Positions 29,421-39,659 of a DNA stretch of 64,000 bases are shown here, in pieces. The stretch's first letter is position 1. Each line of letters begins with the position of its first letter. Location of the stretch: NCBI RefSeq assembly GCF_003651185.1, contig NZ_RCDC01000007.1, positions 124,001 through 188,000 of the forward strand, given 5' to 3'. The translations under genes and the position numbers were made by a program. The notes under the pieces were generated by a model that did no database searches, had not been told where the DNA came from, and was given only the letters and a program-made list of their open reading frames with translations. This DNA comes from Stenotrophomonas rhizophila. GTDB taxonomy: Bacteria > Pseudomonadota > Gammaproteobacteria > Xanthomonadales > Xanthomonadaceae.

Positions 29421-31366
29421 GATCCATTGTGAAACTGCTCGCGCACCGCGCGTTGCCGATGACGGCCGTGGTGCTCTCGCTGCTGCTCTCCAGCGGCTGT
29501 GCGATGGTCACCATGAAGCAGGTGGCCCCGACCGAGTACCTGGCCAACAAGCGTGGCGACGTGCTCACCTCGGGCAAGCTCAGCGCCGCCTCGCAGGAAA
29601 CGCTGAGCGTGATCGGCATGGACGTGGCGCAGTGCGAAAAGGATGTGACTGCCTGCCAGAAGACCCTCGCCGACACCGATGTCCTGCCCGAAGAGCAGCG
29701 CCTGTCGGCGCAGTCCGAGCTCTGGGTGAAGACCGCGCTCGCGCTGACCCCCAAGCCCAAGGACCGCGAGAAAACGCCGATGTCCGATGCCGCGCTGGAT
29801 GCATGGCTGGAAGCGGCGCGGTATGCGTATGCGTACCTGTTCTTCAGCGGGCGCACGCCTTCGGATCGCGCCTTCGAGGATCGCCAGACGCAGGTGCGCG
29901 ATTACTACAATTACGCCGCCGAGCAGACCGCCTCGGTGGTGTTCAAGCGCAGCCGCGAGAGTGCGCTGGAAGGCGAGGATTACAACGCGGCCGTGGCAGG
30001 GGAGCGCTGGACGCTGACCTCCGATTTCGATGAGCTGCGCATGCAGAGCATCCCGACCCGGATGGTGTCCGCCTCGGCGGTGAGTTTTGCCGGGCTGCGC
30101 AGCACCTATCGCCGCGATGGCTTCGGCGCCGAGCTGGTGGTGATCATGGACCCCCCCAAGCTGGTTGCACCGGCCGACGGCGGGAAGGCGGAGATTCCGC
30201 AGTACAGCGAGATGTCGGCGATCAACGCCACCGCCCTGCTGCGCTTCAAGGGCGACAATCTGCAGCAGGTGCTCGATACCACCCAGGTGCTGTTTGATGT
30301 GTACTCGCCCGAGTCCACCGAGAGCGTGGACCTGCACGGTGAGAAGGTACCGCTGGCGGGCAACTTCACCGCGGCCTACGGCTTGTGGCTTGCCCAGTCC
30401 GGCTTTGCCACGCAGTCGCTGCGCACGCTGTTCGGCATGAGCGAAGGCATCGGCGCACCGCACATGTACCTGATGCAGCCGTGGGACCCCAACCGCCGCA
30501 TCATCTTCATGCTGCACGGCCTGGGCAGCAGCCCGGAAGCCTGGGTCAACGTGGCCAACGAGATCATGGGCGATCCCGAGCTGCGCCGGCACTTCCAGGT
30601 CTGGCAGGTGTACTACCCGACCAACGCCCCGATCGCGCTGAACCGCTACGAGATCAACCAGGCCTTCAACAACACGCTCAAGCACTTCGACCCGACCGGC
30701 AGCACGCCGGCCGCCAAGGACATGGTGTTCATCGGCCACAGCATGGGCGGCGTGCTTGCACGCCTGCTGGTGACCTCCTCCGGCGATGTGCTGTGGAACG
30801 ATCTGCTGGCCAACTACGATCTCAAGGGTGAGCGCCTGAAGCGCGTCGAAGCCAAGCTCGGCCCGCTGCTGCACTTCACCGCCGAGCCGAACGTGGAGCG
30901 GGTGATTTTCATCGCCGCGCCGCACAAGGGCACGGACATCGCGGGCAACCGGCTGGGGCGCCTGATCGGCCGGCTGGTGCGGTTGCCGATCACCATCCTG
31001 GGCAAGTTCGAGGATGTGTTCCTGACCCTGCAGGAATCCGAATCGGCCAACACCACCACGAAGCTGCAGGTGCCCAACAGCATCGACAACCTCAAGGCCA
31101 GCGATCCCTTCGTGAAGGCGGCTGGTGCACTGCCGATCACCCCGGGCCTGAAGTACCACTCGATCATCGCCCAGCGTAAACCGGACGTGCCGCTGCTGCA
31201 GTCCGACGATGGCCTGGTGCCGTACTGGAGCGCGCATCTGGAGGGGGCGGTATCGGAGAAGGTTATCCTCTCCGGGCACAGCGTGCAGGAGACCCCGCAG
31301 GCCGTGCTGGAGATCCGCCGCATCCTGCGTGAGGATCTGAAAGAGGTCGGCGACACGCATCCGTGA
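29417..31366 (+). CDS. Lipoprotein alpha/beta hydrolase (lipase-like)
   Basis: 649 residues. Signal peptide and lipobox (LLSSGC, Cys28). A helical N-terminal half of no known family (about 30-330) precedes a lipase-like alpha/beta domain: FMLHGLGSSPEAW, then nucleophile Ser442 in GHSMGG, then IAAPHKGTDIAGN. The last segment (DDGLVPYWSAH and a later His) completes the triad. Translationally coupled to the DUF4105 gene. Probably an outer-membrane esterase facing the periplasm or surface; substrate unknown. Confidence 0.83.
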   Translation: MRSIVKLLAHRALPMTAVVLSLLLSSGCAMVTMKQVAPTEYLANKRGDVLTSGKLSAASQETLSVIGMDVAQCEKDVTACQKTLADTDVLPEEQRLSAQSELWVKTALALTPKPKDREKTPMSDAALDAWLEAARYAYAYLFFSGRTPSDRAFEDRQTQVRDYYNYAAEQTASVVFKRSRESALEGEDYNAAVAGERWTLTSDFDELRMQSIPTRMVSASAVSFAGLRSTYRRDGFGAELVVIMDPPKLVAPADGGKAEIPQYSEMSAINATALLRFKGDNLQQVLDTTQVLFDVYSPESTESVDLHGEKVPLAGNFTAAYGLWLAQSGFATQSLRTLFGMSEGIGAPHMYLMQPWDPNRRIIFMLHGLGSSPEAWVNVANEIMGDPELRRHFQVWQVYYPTNAPIALNRYEINQAFNNTLKHFDPTGSTPAAKDMVFIGHSMGGVLARLLVTSSGDVLWNDLLANYDLKGERLKRVEAKLGPLLHFTAEPNVERVIFIAAPHKGTDIAGNRLGRLIGRLVRLPITILGKFEDVFLTLQESESANTTTKLQVPNSIDNLKASDPFVKAAGALPITPGLKYHSIIAQRKPDVPLLQSDDGLVPYWSAHLEGAVSEKVILSGHSVQETPQAVLEIRRILREDLKEVGDTHP

Positions 31367-31391
31367 GGAGGCGCACGCCATGCCACCTCGC

Positions 31392-32765
31392 TCAGATCCG
31401 CCGCGCCACCGCCACGCTGAGCATCGCCAGCACCAGCATGATCGCGAAGGTCAGCAGGTAGCCCAGTGCTTCCCGGCCCTCCAGGAACAGCGCGAACAGC
31501 GAACCGGAGACGGCCAGCGTGGTCGCCACGCCCAAGGCCTCGCTGAGCTGCAGGGCGGAGGTGTTGGCGCCCTGGTGTGCCGGCGCTGACAGCGACAGCG
31601 TGAGCACCGAGAGGCTGGGATAGATCAGCCCCATGCCCAGCCCGGTCAGCACCCAACCGACCATCGCCGACCATAGCGGCATGCCGGGCTGGATCGCCAG
31701 CGACGTGGCCAGGATGCCCACGCACATCAACAGCGCGCCGGACTGCAGCAACTGCCGGCGTGACCAGCCCCGCTGCTGGTGGCCCTGCAGCCACGAGCCG
31801 GCAAACCAACCCAACGCGCCCAGGCTCAATGCCACGCCCGCCAACAGCGGGGTCAGGCCGCGTTCTCGCTGCAGCAGCAAGGGCAGGAACGCTTCGCAAC
31901 CGAAGAACGCAGAGGCCGCGATCCCACGCAGCGCGATCACGCTGGGCAGGCCGCGGCGCAGGGTCAACGTGCCGGCAGGCAGGAGCTTCCAACTGCACAG
32001 TGCCAGCACGGCCAGGGCCGGCACCAGCAGCGCGGGCGCGAGCCATCCCTGCTGCTGGCCGCCGACATACAGCGCGAGCGCGCCGAGGGAGGCACCCACG
32101 GCCCAGGGCACCACGTTGCGGCCGGTGCTGCCCGCGGCCACTACGCCGACCTGGCGCAGGGCCGGGCGCAGCAGCAACGCCGCCGGAATGGCCAGCAGCG
32201 GCACGATCAGGAACACCCAGCGCCAGCCCAGGTGCTGCACGATCAGGCCGCTGATGCTGGGGCCGATCAGCGAAGGCACCACCCAACCGGCGGAGAATGC
32301 GGCGAACACGCGCGGCCGCATCGGCTCGGGGAACGAGCGCCCGACCAGCACATACAGCGCCACGGAAATCGCGCCGGCCCCCAGCCCCTGCATCAGGCGC
32401 CCAAGCACCAGCACCGGCATGTGCTGGGCGAAGCCGGCGACCAGCAGGCCGGCGATGAAGCACGCCAGGCCCAGCCACAGCGGGCGCGCCGGGCCCTGCT
32501 GGTCGCTCCAGCGCCCGGACAGCGTCATCCCGATCACGCTGGTGGCCAGGGTGCCGCCGAACGCCAGCGCGTACAGCCGCAGCCCGTCCAGGTCATGGGC
32601 CACCGTGGGCATCGCTGCGGCCACGGCCAACGCCTCGAAGCCATGCAGCGAGACCAGCGCGACCATGCCGATCGTGGTCGCCCGGTACGCCGGCGACAGG
32701 ATCGAGGGGATCGGCGTGTCCTCCACCGGAGCGGTGGCGGGCGGAGAGGAAACTTCAGCGGACAT
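31392..32765 (-). CDS. mfsA: MFS efflux transporter MfsA, SoxR-controlled type
   Basis: 457 residues with about 14 membrane helices and MFS motifs (GRWSDQQGPARP between helices 2 and 3, GRLMQGLGAGAI in helix 4). Divergent from soxR with a SoxR operator between them, exactly as described for mfsA of S. maltophilia, a paraquat and quinolone exporter induced by redox cyclers through SoxR. An alternative start lies 5 codons upstream at 32780. Confidence 0.86.
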   Translation of the reverse strand: MSAEVSSPPATAPVEDTPIPSILSPAYRATTIGMVALVSLHGFEALAVAAAMPTVAHDLDGLRLYALAFGGTLATSVIGMTLSGRWSDQQGPARPLWLGLACFIAGLLVAGFAQHMPVLVLGRLMQGLGAGAISVALYVLVGRSFPEPMRPRVFAAFSAGWVVPSLIGPSISGLIVQHLGWRWVFLIVPLLAIPAALLLRPALRQVGVVAAGSTGRNVVPWAVGASLGALALYVGGQQQGWLAPALLVPALAVLALCSWKLLPAGTLTLRRGLPSVIALRGIAASAFFGCEAFLPLLLQRERGLTPLLAGVALSLGALGWFAGSWLQGHQQRGWSRRQLLQSGALLMCVGILATSLAIQPGMPLWSAMVGWVLTGLGMGLIYPSLSVLTLSLSAPAHQGANTSALQLSEALGVATTLAVSGSLFALFLEGREALGYLLTFAIMLVLAMLSVAVARRI

Positions 32766-32822
32766 GCGGGTTCCAGACATCGGGAGGAGGGCCGGGCTTG
32801 CAGTGCACCCCCAGCGGCGCGC

Positions 32823-32853
32823 AGGATGCCACCTGAACCATGGTTGAGGTCAA
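32823..32853 (-). promoter_or_regulatory. SoxR operator within the mfsA promoter
   Basis: CCTGAACCATGGTTGAGG (32832-32849) is an 18-bp palindrome with one mismatch pair, like the SoxR box. On the minus strand TTGACC (32853-32848) and CATCCT (32828-32823) would be -35 and -10 with a 19-bp spacer, the over-long spacing that MerR-family activators such as SoxR correct by twisting DNA. It ends just before the soxR start, so SoxR can also regulate itself. Confidence 0.75.
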
Positions 32854-32856
32854 GCA

Positions 32857-33291
32857 GTGATCGCGCAGGAACTGAGTGTAGGCGAGGTCGCCAAACGGAG
32901 CGGGGTGGCCGTATCGGCGTTGCATTTCTATGAGCGCAAGGGTTTGATCCGCAGCCTGCGCACCGCCGGCAACCAGCGTCGCTTCGCCCGCGATGTGCTG
33001 CGCCGGCTGGCGGTGATCCGGGTGGCGCAGCGGGTCGGCATGCCGCTGGAGGCGGTCGCGACCGCATTTGCGGCGCTGCCGGAGAACAAGACGCCGACCA
33101 AGGCCGAGTGGGCGAAGATGTCGGCGTTGTGGCGCAGCGAGCTGGACCAGCGCATCGAGCAGTTGCTGCTGCTGCGTGACCAGCTCACCGACTGCATCGG
33201 CTGCGGGTGCCTGTCATTGAAGCGCTGCCGTCTGACCAACCCCGGCGATGCGCTCGGCGATCAGGGCGATGGCCCCCGCCGCTGGGAGTAG
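32857..33291 (+). CDS. soxR: Redox-sensitive transcription activator SoxR
   Basis: 144 residues, GTG start. MerR-type helix-turn-helix ([19 protein letters not shown]) and dimer helix, then the [2Fe-2S] ligands Cys113, Cys116, Cys118, Cys124 (CIGCGC..C) that sense redox-active compounds. The stop codon TAG (33289-33291) is part of the GTAG head of a REP palindrome, so the last residues (GDGPRRWE) may differ from the ancestral end. Confidence 0.95.
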   Translation: MIAQELSVGEVAKRSGVAVSALHFYERKGLIRSLRTAGNQRRFARDVLRRLAVIRVAQRVGMPLEAVATAFAALPENKTPTKAEWAKMSALWRSELDQRIEQLLLLRDQLTDCIGCGCLSLKRCRLTNPGDALGDQGDGPRRWE

Positions 33292-33309
33292 TGCCGGCCG
33301 CTGGCCGGC
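33288..33309 (+). repeat. REP (SMAG) palindrome at the end of soxR
   Basis: GTAG head followed by a 7-bp hairpin GCCGGCC/GGCCGGC with GCT loop. It overlaps the soxR stop codon and sits between convergent soxR and an SDR gene, where it may also act as a transcript end. Confidence 0.85.
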
Positions 33310-33316
33310 GTCGGCC

Positions 33317-33919
33317 TCACCAGACAGTGAATACCTGCCCGCTCTGGATCCCTTCCACGCTGCGCTGGTAGGCCAGCGATGCGCGCTGCGCCGTCACCGG
33401 TTCAAAGCCCGGGAAGTACGCGCCGTAGTCATCCATCGATTCGGCCAGCACATTCGGGCTCACGGCATTGATGCGCAGCCCCCGCGGCAGCAGCTCGCAG
33501 GCGGCGGCGCGCACGAAACCCTCCAGCGCGGCATTGGCCGCCGTGGCGTTGGCGCCATCGCGGATCGGTTGGGCGCTGATGATGCCGCTGGTCAGGGTGA
33601 TCGAGCCGCCGGTGTTCACGTGATGCTGGGCGGCCAAGCTCAGCCGCACCTGGCCAAGCAGCTTGTCCTGCAGCCCCAGGTTGAAGTCGGCCGGCCGCAT
33701 CTGGGCCAGCGGACCGAAGTGGACCCGGCCGGTGGTCGCGATCACGGCATCGACCTTGCCCACTTTCGCGAACAGCGCCTGCACGCTGGCATCGTCGGTC
33801 AGATCGACCTGCACATCGCCGCCGTGGCGGCCGGCGCGGATCAGTTCATGGTGGACGCCAAGCGTGCTGGCGACTGCCTGGCCCAAGGTGCCGCTGGCAC
33901 CGACAAGCAGGATCTTCAT
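33317..33919 (-). CDS. Short (200-residue) SDR without the YxxxK pair
   Basis: Rossmann start VGASGTLG (6-13), then TTGRVHFG and INAVSPNVLAES, as in compact SDR proteins. Where Tyr and Lys should stand the sequence is ANATAANAALEGF, so the standard catalytic pair is missing; many 200-residue SDRs share this. ATG 33919 is chosen because GGGAGA lies 7 nt upstream. Function unknown. Confidence 0.82.
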   Translation of the reverse strand: MKILLVGASGTLGQAVASTLGVHHELIRAGRHGGDVQVDLTDDASVQALFAKVGKVDAVIATTGRVHFGPLAQMRPADFNLGLQDKLLGQVRLSLAAQHHVNTGGSITLTSGIISAQPIRDGANATAANAALEGFVRAAACELLPRGLRINAVSPNVLAESMDDYGAYFPGFEPVTAQRASLAYQRSVEGIQSGQVFTVW

Positions 33920-33979
33920 GTGCATGTCTCCCGTAAACGTAGGGGGTAGCGCCACGCCATGCGTGACTGCGCTTGGTCG

Positions 33980-34801
33980 TCAATCATTCGCCGCCGACAA
34001 TGCCTGCCCGCGCGTCGTCGCCGCGTCGATCGCGCGCGCGACCATGGCTTCAAAGCCGTCGGCCTGGAAACGCTCGATCGCGGCCTGGGTGGTGCCATTC
34101 GGCGAGGTCACGCGGCGACGCAGTTCGGCCGGGGCTTCGCCGGATTCATCGAGCATGCGCGAGGCACCGAGCAGCGTCTGCACCACCAGCGTGCGGGCCG
34201 CGTCGGCGGGCAGGCCCTGGGCGATACCGGCCGCTTCCATCGCTTCGGCCAGCAGGAACACGTAGGCCGGGCCACTGCCGGAGACGGCGGTGACGGCGTC
34301 CATGCGCGCTTCGTCATCGATCCACACGGTGCGGCCGGCGCTGGCCAGCACGGTGTCGGCCTGCGCGCGCTGCGCGGCGCTGACCGTGGCGGTGGCGAAC
34401 AGTCCGGTGACACCGGCGCCGAGCAGGGCGGGCGTGTTGGGCATCGCGCGGACCACCGCCATGCCACCGCCCAGCCAACGGTCCAGCTGGCCGCTGGTGA
34501 TGCCCGCGGCGATGGAGACCACCAGCGGTTGCTTGCCTTGGGCGATACCGGTCAGCGAGGCGCAGACATCGCGCAGCACCTGCGGCTTCACCGCCAACAC
34601 CCAGACCGTGCCCTGCGCGGCGGCCTCGCTCGCGCTGGCGTAGGTCTTGATGCCGAATTCGGCGGTCAGCTGCTCGCGCAGGTCGGTCACCGGCTCGGCG
34701 ACATGCAGGCTGGCCGGGGCCACGCCCTGGCGGACCAGGCCGGCGATCAGGCTGCGGGCCATGTTGCCGCCGCCGATGAAGGTGATGGGGGACGTACTCA
34801 T
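33980..34801 (-). CDS. proC: Pyrroline-5-carboxylate reductase
   Basis: 273 residues; last step of proline synthesis with NAD(P)H. N-terminal Rossmann motif FIGGGNMA, then VKPQVL, RAMPNTPALLGAG, and the family signature DAVTAVSGSGPAYVFLLAEA. C-terminal VTSPNGTTQAAI is typical. Start ATG 34801 follows AAGGAGAGTTC. Downstream of the PLP-homeostasis gene by 27 nt, a common pairing. Confidence 0.96.
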   Translation of the reverse strand: MSTSPITFIGGGNMARSLIAGLVRQGVAPASLHVAEPVTDLREQLTAEFGIKTYASASEAAAQGTVWVLAVKPQVLRDVCASLTGIAQGKQPLVVSIAAGITSGQLDRWLGGGMAVVRAMPNTPALLGAGVTGLFATATVSAAQRAQADTVLASAGRTVWIDDEARMDAVTAVSGSGPAYVFLLAEAMEAAGIAQGLPADAARTLVVQTLLGASRMLDESGEAPAELRRRVTSPNGTTQAAIERFQADGFEAMVARAIDAATTRGQALSAAND

Positions 34802-34828
34802 GAACTCTCCTTGGAGCGGGCGGGGCAC

Positions 34829-35509
34829 TCAGGCCGGTCGCGGGCGGGCGCCGAACAGCGCGGTGCCGATGCGGACCAGGGTGGCGCCATGGGCGATGGC
34901 CTCAGGGTAATCGCTGCTCATGCCCATCGACAGCGTATCCACGTGCGGATGCGCTGCGGCCAGTGTGGCGAACTGCGCGGCCATGCGGGTGAAGGCGGCC
35001 TGGCGACGCTCGGCGTCCGGCCAGGGCGCGGGGATCGCCATCAGCCCGCGCAGGCGCAGCTGCGGCGCCGCGGCGATGGCGGCGGCGAGGGTATCGATGT
35101 CTTCCGGCGCGCAGCCGTGCTTGCTGTCCTCGTCATCGATGTTGACCTGGATCAGCACGTTCAGCGGCGGCCGGCCGGGTAGGCGGTGCGTGGCCAGCGC
35201 GGTGACCAGCTTGGGCCGGTCCACGCTCTGCACCCAGTCGAAATGGCGGGCAGCCAGCTCGGCCTTGTTGGACTGCAGGTGCCCGATCAGGTGCCATTCC
35301 AGGCCCAGCGCCGCCAAGGCCTCGATCTTGGCCAGCGCCTCCTGCACGTAGTTCTCCCCGAAGGCGCGCTGGCCCTGCGCGGCCAGGGCCTGCACGGCCT
35401 CGGCCGGCTGCGTCTTGGAGACCGCCAGCAGGACCGGATCTGGCCGCCCGGCGGCCACCGCCGCGTTGTGCAGGTTCGTCAGGATGGCAGGCAGGGTCTG
35501 GATGGTCAC
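34829..35509 (-). CDS. Pyridoxal-phosphate homeostasis protein (YggS/PLPBP)
   Basis: 226 residues, GTG start. PLP-binding TIM barrel: LLAVSKTQPAE holds the Schiff-base Lys, FGENYVQEA, WHLIGHLQSNK, and SMGMSSDYPEAI with the phosphate site. Regulates free PLP and amino-acid pools; usually next to proC, as here. Divergent from pilT. Confidence 0.95.
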   Translation of the reverse strand: MTIQTLPAILTNLHNAAVAAGRPDPVLLAVSKTQPAEAVQALAAQGQRAFGENYVQEALAKIEALAALGLEWHLIGHLQSNKAELAARHFDWVQSVDRPKLVTALATHRLPGRPPLNVLIQVNIDDEDSKHGCAPEDIDTLAAAIAAAPQLRLRGLMAIPAPWPDAERRQAAFTRMAAQFATLAAAHPHVDTLSMGMSSDYPEAIAHGATLVRIGTALFGARPRPA

Positions 35510-35617
35510 GGCGGGTCCGGTGGATCAGGGGCTGGAGCGTATTGTGCACATCTCGCTCTATACTGCCGCCCGGGGAAAGAACCTTCCAGTCGCAGCAGTC
35601 ATGGGGAGTAGCAGCGC

Positions 35618-36655
35618 ATGGATATCGCCGAACTATTGGCGTTTTCTGTAAAGAACAAAGCGTCGGATCTTCATCTGTCGGCCGGCCTGCCGCCTATGAT
35701 CCGCGTTGACGGCGATGTCCGTCGCATCAATATTCCGGCCCTGGACCACAAGCAGGTCCACGCGCTGGTGTACGACATCATGTCGGACAAGCAGCGCCGC
35801 GATTACGAAGAATTCCTCGAGGTCGATTTCTCGTTCGAGATTCCCTCGCTGGCGCGCTTCCGAGTCAATGCCTTCAACCAGAACCGCGGCGCGGGTGCGG
35901 TGTTCCGTACCATTCCCTCCGAGGTGCTCACGCTGGAAGACCTGGCCTGCCCGCCGATCTTCCGTGAGCTGATCGATCAGCCGCAGGGCCTGATCCTGGT
36001 CACCGGCCCGACCGGTTCGGGCAAGTCGACCACGCTGGCGGCGATGATCGACCACATCAACAAGAACGAATACGGCCACATCCTCACCGTCGAGGATCCG
36101 ATCGAATTCGTGCACACCTCGCAGAAGTGCCTGATCAACCAGCGCGAAGTGCATCGCGACACGCACGGCTTCAACGAAGCGCTGCGTTCGGCCCTGCGCG
36201 AAGACCCGGACATCATCCTGGTCGGCGAACTGCGCGATCTGGAAACCATCCGGCTGGCGCTGACCGCCGCCGAAACCGGCCATCTGGTGTTCGGCACGCT
36301 GCACACCAGCTCGGCCGCCAAGACCATCGACCGCATCATCGACGTGTTCCCCGCCGGCGAAAAGCCGATGGTGCGCTCGATGCTGTCCGAGTCGCTGCGC
36401 GCGGTAATCTCGCAGGCGCTGCTGAAAAAGGTGGGGGGTGGGCGTACGGCCGCCTGGGAAATCATGGTGGGCACCCCGGCCATCCGCAACCTGATCCGCG
36501 AGGACAAGGTCGCGCAGATGTACTCGGCGATCCAGACCGGCCAGCAGATGGGCATGATGACCCTGGACCAGCACCTGCAGGATCTGGTCAAGCGCAGCCT
36601 GATCACCCGCAACCAGGCGCGCGAGTACGCCAAGGACAAGCGGATTTTCGAATAG
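35618..36655 (+). CDS. pilT: Type IV pilus retraction ATPase PilT
   Basis: 345 residues. PAS-like N-domain, then RecA-like core with Walker A GPTGSGKST (about 130-138), Asp box, Walker B DPDIILVGELRD and His box GHLVFGTLHT. Drives pilus retraction for twitching. GGGGAG at 35603-35608 precedes ATG 35618. A TATACT (35559-35564) just upstream may be the -10, but no -35 fits. The stop lies 2 nt before a REP element that separates it from pilU. Confidence 0.97.
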   Translation: MDIAELLAFSVKNKASDLHLSAGLPPMIRVDGDVRRINIPALDHKQVHALVYDIMSDKQRRDYEEFLEVDFSFEIPSLARFRVNAFNQNRGAGAVFRTIPSEVLTLEDLACPPIFRELIDQPQGLILVTGPTGSGKSTTLAAMIDHINKNEYGHILTVEDPIEFVHTSQKCLINQREVHRDTHGFNEALRSALREDPDIILVGELRDLETIRLALTAAETGHLVFGTLHTSSAAKTIDRIIDVFPAGEKPMVRSMLSESLRAVISQALLKKVGGGRTAAWEIMVGTPAIRNLIREDKVAQMYSAIQTGQQMGMMTLDQHLQDLVKRSLITRNQAREYAKDKRIFE

Positions 36656-36657
36656 TG

Positions 36658-36681
36658 GTAGTGCCGGCCGCTGGCCGGCTC
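36658..36681 (+). repeat. REP (SMAG) palindrome between pilT and pilU
   Basis: Perfect copy of the GTAG-TGCCGGCC-GCT-GGCCGGCTC element, placed two bases after the pilT TAG and 25 nt before the pilU start. In this position it could stabilise the pilT message or uncouple pilU. Confidence 0.88.
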
Positions 36682-36706
36682 CTGAAAACCTTCGGAGTAC
36701 ACCGCG

Positions 36707-37843
36707 ATGAGCACCACCACCATCGACTTCACCTCGTTCCTCAAGCTGATGGCGCACCAGAAGGCGTCGGACCTGTTCATCACCGCGGGCATGCCCCCGG
36801 CGATCAAGGTCAACGGCAAGATCTCGCCGATCACCCAGACACCGTTGACGCCGCAGCAGAGCCGCGACCTGGTGTTGAACGTGATGACGCCGGCGCAGCG
36901 CGAAGAGTTTGAAAAGACCCACGAATGCAATTTCGCCATCGGCCTGTCCGGTGTCGGCCGCTTCCGCGTGAGCTGCTTCTACCAGCGCAACCAGGTCGGC
37001 ATGGTGCTGCGCCGGATCGAGACGCGCATTCCCACCGTGGAAGAGCTCAGCCTGCCGCCGATCATCAAGACGCTGGCGATGACCAAGCGCGGCATCATCC
37101 TGTTCGTCGGCGCGACCGGTACCGGTAAATCGACCTCGCTGGCGGCGATGATCGGCTACCGCAACCACAACTCGACCGGGCACATCATCACCATCGAAGA
37201 CCCGATCGAATTCGTTCACAAGCACGAGGGCTGCATCATCACCCAGCGCGAAGTGGGCATCGATACCGACAGCTGGGAGGCGGCGCTGAAGAACACCCTG
37301 CGCCAGGCGCCGGACGTGATCATGATCGGCGAGGTGCGCACCCGCGAGGGCATGGACCACGCCATCGCCTTCGCTGAAACCGGCCACCTGGTGCTGTGCA
37401 CGCTGCATGCCAACAACGCCAACCAGGCGATGGATCGCATCATCAACTTCTTCCCGGAGGACCGCCGCAACCAGTTGCTGATGGATCTCTCGCTGAACCT
37501 CAAGGGCGTGGTCGCCCAGCAGCTGATTCCCTCGCCGGATGGCAAATCGCGCAAGGTCGCGATGGAGATCATGCTCGGCACGCCGCTGGTGCAGGATTAC
37601 ATCCGCGACGGCGAGATCCACAAGCTCAAGGAAGTCATGAAGGACTCGGTGCAGCTTGGCATGCGGACCTTCGATCAGAGCCTGTTCGAGCTGTACCAGG
37701 CCGGCGAAATCAGTTACGAAGACGCACTGCGCTACGCCGATTCGCAGAACGAAGTGCGCCTGCGCATCAAGCTCTCGCAGGGTGGCGATGCACGCACGCT
37801 GTCGCAGGGCCTGGACGGGGTGGAGATTTCGGAAGTCCGCTGA
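36707..37843 (+). CDS. pilU: Type IV pilus accessory retraction ATPase PilU
   Basis: 378 residues, PilT paralogue that adds force in a PilT-dependent way. Walker A VGATGTGKST (about 137-146), Walker B APDVIMIGEVRT, His box GHLVLCTLHANN, and the PilU-specific C-terminal tail (RIKLSQGGDARTL). Follows pilT after 51 nt with the REP between. Confidence 0.96.
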   Translation: MSTTTIDFTSFLKLMAHQKASDLFITAGMPPAIKVNGKISPITQTPLTPQQSRDLVLNVMTPAQREEFEKTHECNFAIGLSGVGRFRVSCFYQRNQVGMVLRRIETRIPTVEELSLPPIIKTLAMTKRGIILFVGATGTGKSTSLAAMIGYRNHNSTGHIITIEDPIEFVHKHEGCIITQREVGIDTDSWEAALKNTLRQAPDVIMIGEVRTREGMDHAIAFAETGHLVLCTLHANNANQAMDRIINFFPEDRRNQLLMDLSLNLKGVVAQQLIPSPDGKSRKVAMEIMLGTPLVQDYIRDGEIHKLKEVMKDSVQLGMRTFDQSLFELYQAGEISYEDALRYADSQNEVRLRIKLSQGGDARTLSQGLDGVEISEVR

Positions 37844-37956
37844 CACAGGGGGCTTCAACAGGCGGCGCGACGCTGCGATAGTCGCGCGGTCCCGGGCAAC
37901 CGGGCTGCAGGGGGCGCCGGCACCTCGCCGGTATCAACGCATCAGGTGATGGGCAT

Positions 37957-38532
37957 ATGGACATGCACGATCCGTATCGCGCGCCGGCGACCGCGCCGAC
38001 GGCTTCTCCCGTACTGCCGGCGGCGACCTTTGCCGCCACCGATGTCGCACCGTATTACTCGCCACCCACGCTGAAGATCGCGGCGTTGTCGCTGACCACG
38101 CTGGGCATCTATCCGGTGTACTGGTTCTGGCGCAACTGGCGGGCGATCAAACGTCAAACCGGCGGCGATCAGTGGCCGTGGGCGCGTGCGTTGTTCTCGC
38201 CGCTCTGGTCGTTCCTGTGTTTCAGCGATCTGCGCAACGCCGCCAGCAATCATCGTCGCCCGCTGGCGTTCGCACCGGGGCTGCTCGGTGTCGCCTACTT
38301 TCTGCTCAATTTCTCCAGCCGCTTTCCCAACGCCCTGTGGCTGTTCGCATTGTTCAGCTTCGTTCCGCTGCTGCCGGTCAACAGCCTGCTGCGCCGCTAC
38401 CACCACGACGAGGGCATGGACATGCGGGCGTATGACCGCTTCGGTGTGTGGCACATCCTGGTGGTGATCTTCGGCGGGCTCTTCCTGCTGATCGCATTGG
38501 TCGGCACCTTCGTGCAGGGCGCCACACGGTAG
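37957..38532 (+). CDS. Small membrane protein of unknown function
   Basis: 191 residues with about four membrane helices. A Pro/Ala-rich N-terminus leads to LSLTTLGIYPVYWFWRNWRAI, the pattern of DUF4234-like proteins, a second helix pair, and a C-terminal helix (HILVVIFGGLFLLIALVGTF). No functional residues are known. Stands alone after pilU. Confidence 0.7.
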   Translation: MDMHDPYRAPATAPTASPVLPAATFAATDVAPYYSPPTLKIAALSLTTLGIYPVYWFWRNWRAIKRQTGGDQWPWARALFSPLWSFLCFSDLRNAASNHRRPLAFAPGLLGVAYFLLNFSSRFPNALWLFALFSFVPLLPVNSLLRRYHHDEGMDMRAYDRFGVWHILVVIFGGLFLLIALVGTFVQGATR

Positions 38533-38560
38533 GCCCCGGCGTATCGGTGAGCATTGATGA

Positions 38561-39649
<1,089 letters not shown>

Positions 39650-39659
39650 GCGGGGCGGT

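Noticed and set aside
29246..31381. A 711-codon minus-strand frame opposite the lipoprotein lipase
   Set aside because: No recognisable protein content; the + strand gene has a signal peptide, lipobox and lipase motifs.
35542..35564. TTGTGC plus TATACT as pilT promoter
   Set aside because: Spacing is 11 nt; TATACT may be a real -10 but the -35 is not supported.
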